A stretch of 64,000 nt of DNA from Dendrocalamus latiflorus (GCA_017311315.1 CM029660.1:31071410-31135409), one strand, 5' to 3'; shown: positions 45,801 to 57,998, counted from the first letter of the stretch. Numbers and translations: made by a program. Notes: generated from the sequence alone by a model not told the origin.

Positions 45801-48249
45801 TGGAGATGACGACAACTGATGGCATGGCTGCATCTTACTCAGTTTCGCAGCGAGGACTGCCACAATAGAATGTGGGTGAGACCCACAACAAGGACGCCTT
45901 GCTGCCTGCCCTGTCAATGTAGGAGACTAAAATCTTCACAACTCCACCAATATCGATGCCTGCCCTTCCAGCGCTAGAGACAATCGCATCAACGCTACTA
46001 CCTGCTCTGCCAATGCAAGTGACTGATACCTCTACAACCTTAACAATGCCCGATGCATCACCAAGAGCAGACGAGTCACACTTGTCGCTCCCAACATCAA
46101 AGTTACTTGATGCCTCCGGACAGCAAGAGCTCGAATGAACACTCCCAGGTGACCATTACCATGGCATGATAGGCGGGAAACCCCTCTCGCTAGCCGCTAC
46201 CAGGTCGGGCCTTCAATATTTAGATGCCAACACCAACCAATTGATGGAATCAACTGAGGCACCAATACCTCCTGACACAGTAGCGAACCCAGCACCACCG
46301 GTAGGTGGCCCCCTCCTAACATGATCGGGCTACCACCACCACTCAGCACCAAGTTGGAGGCCCGCTGGATAGCATTTTCATACAGTGTGCCCCACGACTC
46401 TTGCCGGCACCCACAATGTCGACCACTTCCAAGGGTGCAAGGGAAAAAGCTAGCGCCCCTCGCTGAAGTGGCCGGCTAGCCATGAAATGGCTAGACACTC
46501 CAATGCTATGATGTGCACATGAGGTCCTAGCCCGAAGCTCGGGGTCCTGGACAATGAAGAGGCCTTGACTGAGGAGGCACTCCACCGCTACATTGCGACT
46601 TTCAATGACCCTCTACCATCAGCCTCCCTGCAGGCCCTATCCGCCCTCTTCCACCTCAACCCCAACCAGGTCGCACAGGTGGACGATGCCCTCCAGGAGC
46701 AGATGCAGGCTGCTCAACTTGATGGAGATGATGTCATAGTGGACTAAATCCAGCACAAGCCATTGGTGCAGGCTGACTACTGATGAGGCCACCAGTGCAT
46801 ATGCCTACCTTCACAGCGTCTTTTGTTTTTGGCCCAACTGTGAACTTTATATTAACCACTCGTGTTCTTTTGCTTTAGCCTCTTTGGTCGGCTATGAATT
46901 GCATTCTCCTTTTCATGTTGCATTTGAACCTTCTCCCAGCTTCGATGTCATTGCTGATAGTTTACTTCTACCTGTGCCACCTATCTATTCCCTGTTCTTT
47001 GTTTCATATATGTGCCCCCATGTTTGTGCACCGGCTTGTATGGACGCACCCTTCCGCTGCCAGCATCTGAAAGCATGCCCATACTCAAGGAGGACCGCAG
47101 TTATGTGGCCTAGCTTGGAGGGCTGCTTGCCGCCGAACATCACAACCTCTACTGCCCAACACTCCCTACAAGGACTACCGCCTATTGATAACCATGCCGC
47201 ATGGTCAGCTTGGCCTACTGCTCAATTGCTGGATGCTTACGGACTGCAGCCCCATCAGCCAGGCTACCCAATCCACACCCAAAGCGAGCGCCTGCCCCAA
47301 TGACAGGACCTAGATTGACAATACTTTCTTGGAACGTTAGAGGTCTAAACGCTCTAGTCCGTTGCACAGCAGTTAGAGAAATGATTGATGCTAACAGCCC
47401 ACACATTGTGTCTTCAAGAGATGAACAATAGATCAAGCTCAGGCTCATGCCCTTGGTGGGAGCAGACTGTGGGACTTTCTCTCCTAGCCAGCACAGAACA
47501 CCTAGGGAGGCATACTCATCCTCTAGAACAGCGAGATGGTCCACATCACCAACTACTCCCACTACGAACATTGCATGATGGTAGATGTGCAGATCAAAGA
47601 CTGCTCACCACATTTTACCATGATGACAGTCTATGGGCCCTCGATACAGAAAGACAAGGCACGGGCTGGCTCCTACTAGGCGACTTCAACCCCATCTACA
47701 AGGCCAATGACAAAAACAACCTAAACCTTGATCGACAGCTAATGGCTCAGTTCAGAAACACCCTTGATAATTGTGAACTAAAAGAGATACACCTTCAAAA
47801 CCGCAAGTTCACCTAGAGCAATGAAAGGGATAAACCAACGCTGATCAGACTAGATATATTCTTTTGCAACAACCCCTGGAATGCCATCTTCAACAACCAC
47901 ATACTGCATGCCTTATCAACATCCCACTCAGACCACTCCCTCTACTCCTATCAAACACGAGTGGCCTGCGGTCACCAAATAGTTTTTGCTTCAAAAACTT
48001 CTGGACTCGGCTACCACAATTCCCACACATAGTGCAACAAGCTTGGGGGAACCAACCCTTGGGCTAGACCCCATTCTAAGGTTAAACAATAAATTGGCAA
48101 ACACGACGAGAAGGCTCAAAGATTGGAGTAAGAAAATGTTCCCAGAAAACAAACTCCAGCTACATATGGCCCAAGAGATCATCTTGCGCTTGGACATCAC
48201 ACAAGATAATAGACCCCTTTCACAGGAAGAGAGGGACTTTGAGAGACCA

Positions 48250-49841
48250 TGTGGTTGTAACCCCATGTGTGTGATGAGTAATTGACTTCGGTGTAGGAAA
48301 GTCGAGTTTGGTTTGTGTGGTTCAGACCATGTCGTTGCGTGGTGCAATTGGCTTCGGTCGGACTTGGTCAAACCTGGTCAAAGGGATTAGGATGCATATT
48401 ATGTTGACTTGTCAGGTTTGAGCTATCTCATGCTTAATGTGATTCATTAATGCTATTTGAGCTTACATGTATCGAGCGGTGCTATTTGATGTGTTTCTTG
48501 TCTGTGATGGCTGCAGGATGTCGAAGTGGAGTCGTGGTGAGGCACGGAGGATTGGACTAGGCGCAGGCGGTGCCGAGGTCAGAACGGTCGAGGTGTGTCG
48601 AAGATGGCGAGGGCTTGACGTAGCTGCGAGGCTTGAGCGGCAAGAAAGGAGGAAGCTTCCCGGAAGGTGCAGGAGGGGCGTTTTGGAGAATACACAAAGC
48701 TGCACTAAAGGAAGTGGGTTATGGATAAAGCACTAGAGTTGTTGAGGCTTAGTGGGTAAAGAGAGAGGCAAATCCATTAGTGAGAGACTATAAATAGGGG
48801 AGTGTCTCCTGCATGTAGTCCAAGTCCTTTTTGGAGGTTGTTTTGCTTTCTCTTTAGTGGGTGAGAGCTGTTGGAGAGCACAGAGAGTTGTCCCCTTCGT
48901 GTATGTGAGTTCTTGAGGGACAAAGACATGAAGTTCTTGATCATTCCAAGCATGTATGGGGTTGTAGGGATGATATGAGTTGATACTCTCTGTAATCATG
49001 TATCTCTCTTCTTCAATATCAATCCAAGATGTTTTTGTTTGAGTTTGATTGAGTTCTTGAGCCCCTTCTGTTATTTCTGTGCTTCGTTGCCCTCTCTGTT
49101 GGATTTCTCAAGTTTTCGTTTTTGTGTTGATTCTTGTTGAAGAGGTGCAAAATGGGTTGCTCCATGATGGGAATAGGTCTCAAGATCATTTGATCGATTT
49201 TTCCCGAGAGCAAATCAAATGAATAAAAGATTCTCCATTTTCAGCTTCTCTGTTCTTCATTTTTGTTTCTAGGGTTTGAGGTAGATTTTGATTCCCTTCA
49301 TGAGATGGCATGAAACTTGGCATGATAAGTCTTGTGGCTATTAAGTAGCTATCCTCAAGGTTTCATGGTCAAAGGATCAGAGGTTAGATGGCAATTTGGA
49401 GTTTTTGGCAGGTCTCTGTAAGATTTCAGTTTTTCTCTCAAATCTGAAATTCTTTGTCTTGAGTTGGTCCCCTTTGGTTTCCTAAGCTCCTGTGGCTATT
49501 TAGGTTGCATTCTTGTGTTTCTGGGCAAAGAATTCCTGAGTATTCTCCTCAATTTTACTGTTGTGTGAAGTTTCATTTATTGCTGTCTGAAAAATCTGAA
49601 ATTCAAGGTTGCTATCCCCGAGGGGCGGTCTGACCGGCCCTGGCCTGAGTGCCTCTCTGCTGTCAGCTTCTCTTGGTCTTTTAGTTGCATTTTCTTCTTT
49701 GGATTTCTTGTAGGCATAATCTTCCATTTCTTCATAGCCTTCTGTGGCTATCGGAGAAGTATTTTTGAGTGGATACTTTTGAGGGGTCGATTTTAAAAGA
49801 GTCGATATTCACCCCCCCTCTGTCGCCATTTCGGTCCAACA
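48250..49841 (+). mobile_element. Solo LTR (~1.6 kb), copia-like, inside LINE B
   Basis: The LINE reading frame stops at a point near 48246 (LSQEERD) and resumes with TTACAAACGTGTCTAAAG just after 49841. Between these the DNA starts TGTGGTTGTAACC and ends CACCCCCCCTCTGTCGCC then ATTTCGGTCCAACA, the usual 3' terminus of grass copia LTRs next to a tRNA-Met site. A promoter (TATAAATAGGGG, 48789-48800) lies in the middle. No internal region or second LTR is present, so it is a solo LTR left by recombination. The short flanking duplication (GAGAC/CAGAC or AGAC/AGAC) is imperfect, so the outer bases are uncertain. Confidence 0.7.
48789..48800 (+). promoter_or_regulatory. TATA box of the solo LTR
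   Basis: TATAAATAGGGG followed by a ~30 base spacer is the usual promoter form of grass copia LTRs. It is the only strong plus-strand core promoter within the solo LTR. Confidence 0.6.
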
Positions 49842-52470
49842 GACTTACAAACGTGTCTAAAGAAAAGGGTGATGGGCCTAGCTGTAATTGAAAAGGCTAG
49901 GAAGAAACAGGCGACGCAAATCAATTGGTTACGAGAGGGACATGCAAACACAAAATTCTTCCACATTAGAATGAATTATCGCAGAGCAAGAACTTTATGC
50001 AACGGCTATCCACGGGCCCAGAATTGGCGGTGACACACGAACACAAAGCAAATCTGCCTTTTGATCACTTCAACCAACTCATGGGACAAAGATCACATGC
50101 AATCAGCTTCTTCAATTAGGAGGCTTACAGCTGCCCTGAATAGACCTGTAACCCCTAGTTGCTCCCTTCACCGAACAAGTGATACTCCAATTGCCAGCTG
50201 ACAAAGCCCTAGGTCCCGACGGGTTCAACGGAACCTTCTACCGTGCATGCTGGGACATTATAAAGGATGACTTCATAGCTGCCCTACATGCCTTCTTCAA
50301 CCTGTGAACAAGCAACTTCCCTTACCTGAATACTGCAAACTTAATCTTGATACCGAAAAAAGATGGTTCAACCTCTGCAGGAGACTTCAGACCCATTGGC
50401 CTTATTCACAGTATTTCCAAAATCATTACAAAAATATTGACACTATGGTCGATGCCCTACATGAATGAGCTTATCTCCCCAAGACAAAGCGCCTTCCTTA
50501 GAGGGAGATGCATTCAAGACAACTATCTCTATGTCCGTAACTTAGTAAGAAAATACCACCAGAACAGAATGCCATCCTTGCTTATCAAGGTCGACATTGT
50601 GAAGGCCTTCAATTTAGTCCGTTGGGAATACCTACTTCACCTTATGGAAAACAAGGGTTTCCCAACACGCTGGAGAGATTGGGTCTCATGCCTCCTATCT
50701 ACTGCCCCCTCAAAAATTCTCCTAAATGGAGTTCCAGGGAATAAACTACAACACCACAAGGTGTCCGACAGGGTGACTCGTTATCTCCTTTCCTCTTCAT
50801 ATTAGCTGTTGATCCACTGCAAAAAAATTTGGACATTGCAACAGAACTTGGTGCTTTACGGCCCCTAGGGGTCGCCCAGTCACTCTCCGAACATCCCTTT
50901 ATGCGGATGGTGCTACCATCTTCCTGGTACCAGAGCAACAAGACGCCTGCACCCTTGTCAAAATTCTTCAACAATTCGGCGACACAACAGCTTGTGCACC
51001 AATCTTCAGAAAAGCCAGGTGGCACCAATAAGCTGCAACCACATAGACCTGTGACAAATATTGATTGACTTACCTGGCAACATGCTTCTTTCCCGATGAA
51101 GTACCTAGGCCTACCGCTCACAATCAAAAGACTTTGCAAGGTTGACTTCCAAGTACCGCAAGACAAATATGTGAGTCGTCACGCAGGATGTCGTGGCAAG
51201 TTGCTGACTCTAGTGGGCAGGGAAACCCTGATCAAATCCGTTGTAACACCCCAATCGACCTACTTTCTTACAGCCATCAAGGCACCGAAAAGCATGATCA
51301 AATCACATAATAGATGGATGAGACACTTCCTTTGGGCTGGTTTAGGGCAGTAGCTAACGAGTGGAAGCTGCAAGGTCAATTGTGATAAGAGTCTGTAGGC
51401 CTACACAGATGGGAGGATTGGGAATCATGGACCTAGAGCGTTTCGCTAGGGCCCTCAGACTTAGATGGCTCTGGCAAGAATGGGGAGCTCAAACTAAACC
51501 CTAGCAAGGAATGGAACCCACATGCGACAACCTAGATTGCCATCTTTTCGCAGCGGCCACAACCATAACAATAGGCGATGGGACGAAGACATTGTTCTGG
51601 ACCTCCTCCTAGGCTGACAGCAATAAACTTTGTGATATTGTGCCCATGATCTTCAAGGCAACCTGGAGGAAAAAACACCCTACGGAATGCCTTGATAGGG
51701 AACAACTGGCTTCATCACTTAACATGGATGGATGACATAACACCGTAGCACATACACGAACCGGTCTCCATCTGAAGACATTAGCGATTACTCTACACGA
51801 TACACGAGCCGATCTCCATCTGAAGACATTAGCGATTACTCTACATGAGGTAGTCGATGACATAATCACATGGAAACTAACCACCAAGGGGCACGTACAC
51901 GGCCGCCTCAGCATACAAAGCACAGTTCTTGGGACGGTTCAAACCACCATGAACCCTCTGGTCTGGAAAACTTAGGCGCCACATAAATGTAAATTTTTTT
52001 CCTAGTTGGCCTTACAAAATAGACTATGGACAGCGGACAGCCTAGCCAAGCGTGGCTGGCCTAATCAACTCTTGTGCCCCCTATGTAGACAGAAACCGAA
52101 ATATGCCTTACACCTATTGGTCGGGCGCCGCTTTACCACAAGAATTTGGACCTCCATAGCACAATGGACTGCTTACGGCTCCATTAACCCGACTTCCTGG
52201 CAGGCGTTCCGCTCGGTCCAAGATTGGTGGAAGGAGGTTGTTCTTTCGCTTGGAACACCATGGAAGTTATGACATCACTAGTGATGCTAGTCGTTTGGCA
52301 AATTTGAAAGGAATGGAACTCTCGTATTTTCCGTTCGACGGCAACCGCACCCCAACTCTTGATCGCCACCACTAAAGATGAAGTAGGAGCCTGGGTCCTA
52401 GCAGGGACCAAAAAGCTTCAGCAACTCACAATTTTCCCTATAACAATAATTTAATTTCTTTTTAGCCTCA

Positions 52471-53580
52471 TGCCCCCTCTTCTCAGGGGCGTAGCTGGGC
52501 CTCGGGCCACCGGGGCAATGGCCCAAGGCCCAGATCAAAGTTTCCCATTAACTTTCATTATAGCTAACAAGGACTGCATTGGCCAGAGCTCTCTCCAGTG
52601 GGCTGGGCCCGAGGCCCTGCCCAGCCTCTTCTCCATGTTTTCGCTCTCCCTCTGAAAGTAATACAAGGCAACCCTCCTTACTAGTTCAAAAAAGTTATCA
52701 ATTGTGGCCCACCAGCTATCATAAATATGGGAGTGTCTATACAACATTCGACTGTTTTTGAGGACAAAAACAGTCAGATTTTGAGCCGTTAGATGGAGAT
52801 CCAACGCCCTAGATCATTTTTTTTTTGGAGGGGGTCATTTTTTTTGGAGGGGGGCTTGTATGGGTGGATCCGTTGAATGGAGATCTAACATCTCAGATCA
52901 ATCTGACTGTTTTTGTACTCAAAAACAGTTGAATGTTGTATAGCAATACTCCATAAATATTCCCTCGATGTACGTCGGTTTACACTCGGCGGTGTCGACA
53001 CAGGTGATGTTCTGTTTGGGAAAGCTTAAGCTTTGATTTTCTTCGTCTAAATGGTGGAAATTAAACTAGGCTTTGATTTCTTATTGCTAAGGGCCTTACA
53101 CTTTTCCAAGAAGCACAAGCAGCCTCATCGTTTTGGGAGCTTTAACTTTCAAAAGGTTAGGCTGAAGCTCAAACTTCCCATATAGGAGAAGCTGAAACCC
53201 ATCTCCTAGCTTTTCTGTGAAGCCAGCTTCTATAGTAAACCACCACTCTGCCTCAAGTAGTGGTCCTAATTAAGCTGTTTGAAAATAATTGTAATGGTGT
53301 ATTCATGAACGTGTTTCTAATCTAATAGTAAAAAGCTGTAAGTGGTAAGAGACAAATAGACAATTAATCTGCTTACACAGTTACGTACACTTCGACAGAT
53401 TTTCAGATGGATTAGGGGAAAACCCTCTTAAGAGTAAAAAAAGCTTTTCCCTACCTGCAAACACATGTTCGACGTGCTCCTTTTTATTTAGAACTAGCTA
53501 GAATACGTAGAAGAACTTTGTAAGCATACATGCATGCATGTACGTGCACGTACGTACAGATCACAACTTCGCTAGCGAAG
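52471..53580. other. Intergenic stretch between LINE B and protease 2
   Basis: Contains a possible hAT terminus (CAGGGGCGTAGC at 52484) without a matching right end, the Mutator-like MITE at 52729-52951, and the 3' flank of protease 2. At 53010-53270 another AGCTT-rich MITE-like sequence is possible. I see no gene. Confidence 0.4.
52729..52951. mobile_element. Fold-back MITE (223 bp), Mutator- or hAT-type
   Basis: The two arms, TATACAACATTCGACTGTTTTTG and (reversed) TATACAACATTCAACTGTTTTTG, are long inverted repeats with a further GACAAAAACAGTCAGATT / CTGACTGTTTTTGTAC match inside. The flanks read CATAAATAT on both sides. Depending on whether a terminal C belongs to the element, the target duplication is 9 bp (Mutator) or 8 bp (hAT). 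Confidence 0.8.
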
Positions 53581-53584
53581 GAAG

Positions 53585-54916
53585 TCACATGATATCGCAC
53601 TGCGCAGGCATGAAGACCAGCTTTTTGCTCTCCAAGTCGTAGACGACGTGGATGTTCTGCTGCTGGAAGTTGCCTATTATCGTCCTCTCGTCGCTGCCCG
53701 CCGACGTTATTATCACGCACAGCTCGCCGGACTCCTTGTCCATCATCATGTAGTTGTCCCACGGCAGGTCCAAGTCCGCGCCCTCCAGGTGAAAGACTAG
53801 CTTCGGCACGGGCACCTTCTTCGCGTCTGCCGCCGACGCCACGGAGAAGCACAGATCGCTGTCGGCGTCGACGGACGAATTGGAGACGGGCAGAGGCACC
53901 TGCGACACGAACGCGCTCCGGAGGTGCCCGAACACGGCCTGCGGGAAGGACGTGATGGCCGTGCCGGAGTCGATGATCGTCCCGCCGGAGCCGTCGCCCT
54001 TGAGAGCGAACGCGGACTGGTGGACCGGCAGCCGCGTCTTGCCGACGGTGACGCCTTTGAGCGAGAGGTAGTACAACGTGCTCTCATTGCTCCGTACGAA
54101 CGGAGTAGATTGGATCGGCCCAGTGGCATGCGCTTCGAGGTTGTCCGGCGTGCCCAAGAACACCGGGCTGCTCTTGGACTCGAACATGGTCGTGAAGCAG
54201 TAAGAGAACTTGCCGACCTTCAGCTGCGACGGCAGCGACAGAGGCCCGCGGCCGAAGCCGGCGATGCCGGACTCGTTCGAGACGAACAGGCCGGTGTTGA
54301 AGAGGCCACAGCCAAAGCCGAGCTCCGGCACGGCGACTGTGCCGCCCTTGCCGTGGGGCGCCTTGAAGGTGAAGGTGTCCTTGACGATCCGGCCTGCTGT
54401 GATGGAATTATCGCCGTAGTAGTAGATGTAGAAGCACCCTGGCCTCTTGAGGTAGCACGCGGAAATCGGGAGGTACTCCCCGCAGATGGGGTCGGAGCAC
54501 GGGATGGCGAGGCAGGTGTTGGAGGCGGAGGGTTTAAACACCGGGAAAGACTGGTCGAAGCATACGTTGCAGGGCTCGCACTGCGTCCAGACGAGGTCGC
54601 TCCCGGTGTCCAGCGTCATCGCAACGCGCTGCGGGCGCGGCGTGCCGATGCTGAAGTGGATGAGATACTCCGAATATCCAGGACGGTCGCCGACCGAGGA
54701 TGCCGGCACGGTCACCGTGTGAGCGCGAGCGTAGTGGGCTGCGCGGGCCCTGGTCCGAGCGAACATCCGGCGGAGCATCTTGCGCTTGGTGAAGCCTCGG
54801 CCGCTATCAACGTGGGTAAGGTCGGCGCGCATGGCTTGGCCGGTGGATGAGGCGAGCCAGATCGTTAGGAGCAGGGCAAAGGATGAGAGTTGCACCACTG
54901 ACAAGTGCTTATTCAT
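53585..54916 (-). CDS. Nepenthesin-type aspartic protease, paralog of 26201-27529
   Basis: An intact single-exon gene of 443 residues. It starts with a signal peptide (MNKHLSVVQLSSFALLL..), then a pro-region and the mature pepsin-like enzyme. The catalytic motifs are DTGSDLVWTQ and IDSGTAITSFP. The plant-specific Cys-rich insert runs from CEPCNVCFDQ to just before YIYYYGDNS. The C-terminal IIGNFQQQNIHVVYDLES is the family signature and closely matches VIGNYQQQNTHIVYDLGN of the other copy. The two genes share strand, intron-less structure and most motifs, so they are duplicates, now ~26 kb apart with transposons between. It is secreted or apoplastic by inference. A TATA box (55021-55029) and an AACNGTT cluster lie upstream. 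No break is seen. Confidence 0.93.
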   Translation of the reverse strand: MNKHLSVVQLSSFALLLTIWLASSTGQAMRADLTHVDSGRGFTKRKMLRRMFARTRARAAHYARAHTVTVPASSVGDRPGYSEYLIHFSIGTPRPQRVAMTLDTGSDLVWTQCEPCNVCFDQSFPVFKPSASNTCLAIPCSDPICGEYLPISACYLKRPGCFYIYYYGDNSITAGRIVKDTFTFKAPHGKGGTVAVPELGFGCGLFNTGLFVSNESGIAGFGRGPLSLPSQLKVGKFSYCFTTMFESKSSPVFLGTPDNLEAHATGPIQSTPFVRSNESTLYYLSLKGVTVGKTRLPVHQSAFALKGDGSGGTIIDSGTAITSFPQAVFGHLRSAFVSQVPLPVSNSSVDADSDLCFSVASAADAKKVPVPKLVFHLEGADLDLPWDNYMMMDKESGELCVIITSAGSDERTIIGNFQQQNIHVVYDLESKKLVFMPAQCDIM

Positions 54917-55020
54917 GGCGCCCGCACTAGTGCACTGTGTGATACACGTTGCCGTTTTAGGTTTTTGTTCGTGGGGGTTAAGTTGAAAGTTGGGAGCTAG
55001 GACTAGAGCTCAGCCGAGGG

Positions 55021-55029
55021 TTATATATG
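55021..55029 (-). promoter_or_regulatory. TATA box of protease 2
   Basis: On the minus strand CCATATATAACC lies about 105-115 bases upstream of the start codon at 54916, which allows a leader of ~80 bases. It is the only good TATA match in the proximal region. Confidence 0.6.
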
Positions 55030-55159
55030 GTGACGGTGCCTGAGATACCCGGGGAAGTAACACGCACTTAGAACGACAACTGATTCAGGATTTTTTTTAA
55101 AAAAATCCATTTTTATTTTAAATTATAGTATTACTTGTTTTATTTTTTTAGTTTTGACT

Positions 55160-55325
55160 ATATGTCGCTTCACAGTTGGACGACTTAGGCTAGTCACCCA
55201 ACCGTTGAGCGACACATGGCCAAGTCGTCCAACCGTTAAGCGATTAGTCCCTGTTGCCCAACTGTTGGGCGATAAACCCCTAGTTGCCGAGCGACTAGTC
55301 CGAGTCGCTTAACGGTTGCACGATT
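55160..55325. repeat. Cluster of near-palindromic AACNGTT repeats upstream of protease 2
   Basis: Five repeats recur at ~30-50 base intervals: CAGTTGGACGA, CCCAACCGTTGAGCGA, CCAACCGTTAAGCGA, CCCAACTGTTGGGCGA and CTTAACGGTTGCACGA, most followed by a GACTAGTC-like or GTCG-CT piece. The core AACNGTT resembles MYB-binding sites. They lie 250-410 bases upstream of the start codon. Whether they are a functional promoter module or a decayed repeat cannot be told from the sequence. Confidence 0.6.
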
Positions 55326-55329
55326 TAAA

Positions 55330-57377
55330 ATAATAATATAATTATTTTATTAATCCGATAGAAATAATTGTAGGGGAGTAAATGATATTTTTTGTAGGTA
55401 ATACATTTAATAAATCTTGTTTCTATGTTGTTTTTTAAATAAAAGGGCAGACAATGTCAGTTGGTCCGTTTGTGATTTTTGTAGATTATGAATGGTACGA
55501 AATTTGTTAGACTCACAATAACGTTTTGGGGTCGTTGTATATTGTTGTAGTGCGATAAATTTTTGAAGAATTTTGTTAGGACAATTGAGTTAGCAACGAT
55601 TCGTAAGTAGGACGGTAGGTGATATTACAATGCAATAGGGAATTTATACACAGAGGAGAAATTTGGATAAATGGCGTAACGATAACAACACGAGGGAAAA
55701 ATACATACACAACAAAAAAGTACATAAAGCAGAAAGAAGATCCACTACTTGCCACTAGCTATACCACTCGTAGCACATCCTCTGTTATCACCGTGTCCCA
55801 CCCCCGGTCAGTACAGTATGTACTACAACTTCTTAAAAGATACACTGTTTAAAAGCTAGTTACTGTAGAAAAGCCAAAAACAGCTTTTAGAAACTAAAAA
55901 GAACAAATCTATAAACCACAGCTTAAAAAAATCCACCCATATATTATAGAGGGTCTCTACATCCTGTAATACCTGGTCCCGTTAGATCTGACGGCTCACG
56001 TTCCAGAGAAGTAATATAGCGCCCCAAGCTAGGAAGTACGGGAAACGTTCTCGTGTGATTTCACGTCACTGACGTGTGTTATGCCGTCTACACTTGGTGC
56101 TAGGAGGACGTGTCGCTGAATCTTTCGAGCTTAGTTATGCAACCGAATAGGCCTGGGTTATCGGTTATAGTGGACTTCCTTTTCCATTTTTTTGACGCCA
56201 GTGCCTAGACAATTATCTACATATACGGTGTTCTTGATTTCGACATCTCAGCTACCTAAAGCGGCGACCTCGGTGATGTCTAAGCACACATCCAAATCCA
56301 AGCATAAGTTTTGGTATTTCACGTTGTCAGCTTGGCCCACCACCCATTATATAATAACTAGTTATATACTCGTACGTTGTAACAGAACTCATTGAATATA
56401 TAGAGAATCATTCTATAGAAGAGAGTTGCTTTGATCAGTTAGAAAGTGAAGAATGGTGAGAAGTTAAGTGAATAGAGTGGTTGGAGGAGAATGAACCTAC
56501 AACCACCAACTCCTTTTTTTATAATAGTAATAGATATTACCCGGACAAGGGTCAATGGTCAATGGTTAATTTCGGCTTCGAACCATCGGAAGTACTGGCT
56601 ATCCTCAATGCTCCGTCCGTCCAAAAATATACAATGTATTTTATCTTATACATAGACTTATACATAGATCAAGAAAATATTAAAAATAAATAAACTGCCT
56701 CTAATTATTATCTTTAAATACTATTTTCAACTCATGCATTTAGAAAATTCAAAGCAAAGCCGAATACTTCATCAGTTCTATTTCATTTGACACCATAGAA
56801 TCCGTACCACCAAACTTTCACAAATATATTTAAACATATCTATATTGGCTACATATAAACTATAATATTAGATTTGGCGTTAAAAATACTTTTACAATAT
56901 TATAATTTAGTAGTATAACAGTTAAAGTCACATCTTGAAGACTGTAAAAAAATCGATAAGGGGTATATTAGAGATAGATTAGTCATAGGAAGATCTTCGA
57001 CCACAAGATGGTTGTATAATAACGTATGATCGTGTGCTCGTAGAAAGACTCACAAGTGTGTGGTCCTAGGAGAGCTTACGATCACGTGGTCGTAGAAAGA
57101 CGTATGGCCATTTTATGAAATTTTCCCTTTATCGATAAGAGATATACTCGGAGAATACAATAACATAATAATTTGAGGATTATTTTATCCTCATCAGAAA
57201 TAAAATAAAGGACTAGATATTGGTGATTTTGATTCAAAGTAGGCTGGTAGGTAACGATGTACATTATAAATGAGGTTGCTTTATTTTTTATGGTTTTATA
57301 GGTGAGTTGTCCTTATACCGTCATTCCTGAGCTGGTGGGATTCTTGACTCTATTGTCTGCCTCCCAGTAGATAGCTA
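55330..57377. other. Intergenic AT-rich stretch
   Basis: No gene is visible. A short reversed piece of MITE family 2 lies at 55845-55905. The remainder shows no repeat that I recognise. Confidence 0.4.
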
Positions 57378-57602
57378 ATGTCCTGTTCTTTTTAGCTTTT
57401 AAAAGCTATTTTTTGGTTTTTCTACAGTAACTAGCTTTTAAATGGAGTATTTTTTAAGATAAGGTCTACTAGTTAATTGTAGTGCATACTTTACTGACTT
57501 TATTTATATTAGCAAAAACCGCACGTGAGTTTCTGTTACTCTATAATCTCTCGTACAAACAGCTCAAAAGCCACAAGCCGCAGCCAAAAAGAACATACCC
57601 TA
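57378..57602. mobile_element. MITE family 2, copy B
   Basis: Left end CCTGTTCTTTTTAGCTTTTAAAAGC and right end AGCCAAAAAGAACATACCC are loosely inverted. The interior matches 60083-60325 (AGTTAATTGTAGT, ACAAACAGCT). It is non-coding. Confidence 0.6.
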
Positions 57603-57714
57603 ATTCAAATTTTGTGGGCTCATCCTGAAGGCATCATACATGCCTTGGAGTACGGGGTCATGGGTTTGGTAGCTTCAACTGATCATTTGGAGCTCGCTTT
57701 TTCTATAGCTATTA

Positions 57715-57998
57715 GGCCATTCTCAGTGGAGAGTTTCATGGCGTTGTTTCCAAGACTGTCACATCATATAAAATGAAATGAAACATGGACGAAATATCTA
57801 TCCTCAATGCATAGTTTCATTCTATTGTTTCATAGACATTTAATTTCATGACTCATATAGAGTTGGTAATCGTGCCAAGAAAGTTTCATATAGATGAAAC
57901 TCACTTCTTCTCTCTCTTCTTAAAAATGTTGCCATATCATCAAAAATGTCTATGTGGCAGCCTATTAAATGTAGATGAAACTCCCACTGAGACTGGCC
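57715..57998. mobile_element. Tourist-like (PIF/Harbinger) MITE, 284 bp
   Basis: Ends GGCCATTCTCAGTGGAGAG and, reversed, GGCCAGTCTCAGTGGGAG, both followed by GTTTCAT. They are flanked by the 3 bp duplication TTA (57712-57714 and 57999-58001). A TTA/TAA duplication and GGCC ends are typical of Tourist elements. Internal GTTTCAT motifs recur in both orientations. Confidence 0.85.

Larger units (their letters stand above)
38640..52470 (+). mobile_element. Decayed plant LINE B, interrupted by two later insertions
   Basis: Three segments belong together once the insertions are set aside: about 38640-39006 (5' leader), 43423-48249 and 49842-52470. In order they show ORF1 (43466 on), two CCHC zinc knuckles of a gag-like protein (43970-44065; CFNCLG...DHRVASC and CLRCLHLGH, with a stop between), an endonuclease start (ILSWNVRGLNAL, 47318), reverse transcriptase (50347-51360: DFRPIGLIHSISKI, SAFLRGRCIQDN, VDIVKAFN) and zf-RVT (52006-52272). 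The catalytic YADD box at 50900-50911 reads YADG. Many stops and frameshifts make it inactive. An RNase H domain is not evident in this copy. Confidence 0.85.

Noticed and set aside
52484..52660. Another TTF-type hAT element starting CAGGGGCGTAGC
   Set aside because: The left end matches the family, but I find no right end or 8 bp duplication within the next kilobase, so I list it only as a possible terminus.
53797..54850. A 308-codon plus-strand frame and others overlapping protease 2
   Set aside because: Antisense shadows of a GC-rich coding exon; no start context or domain.
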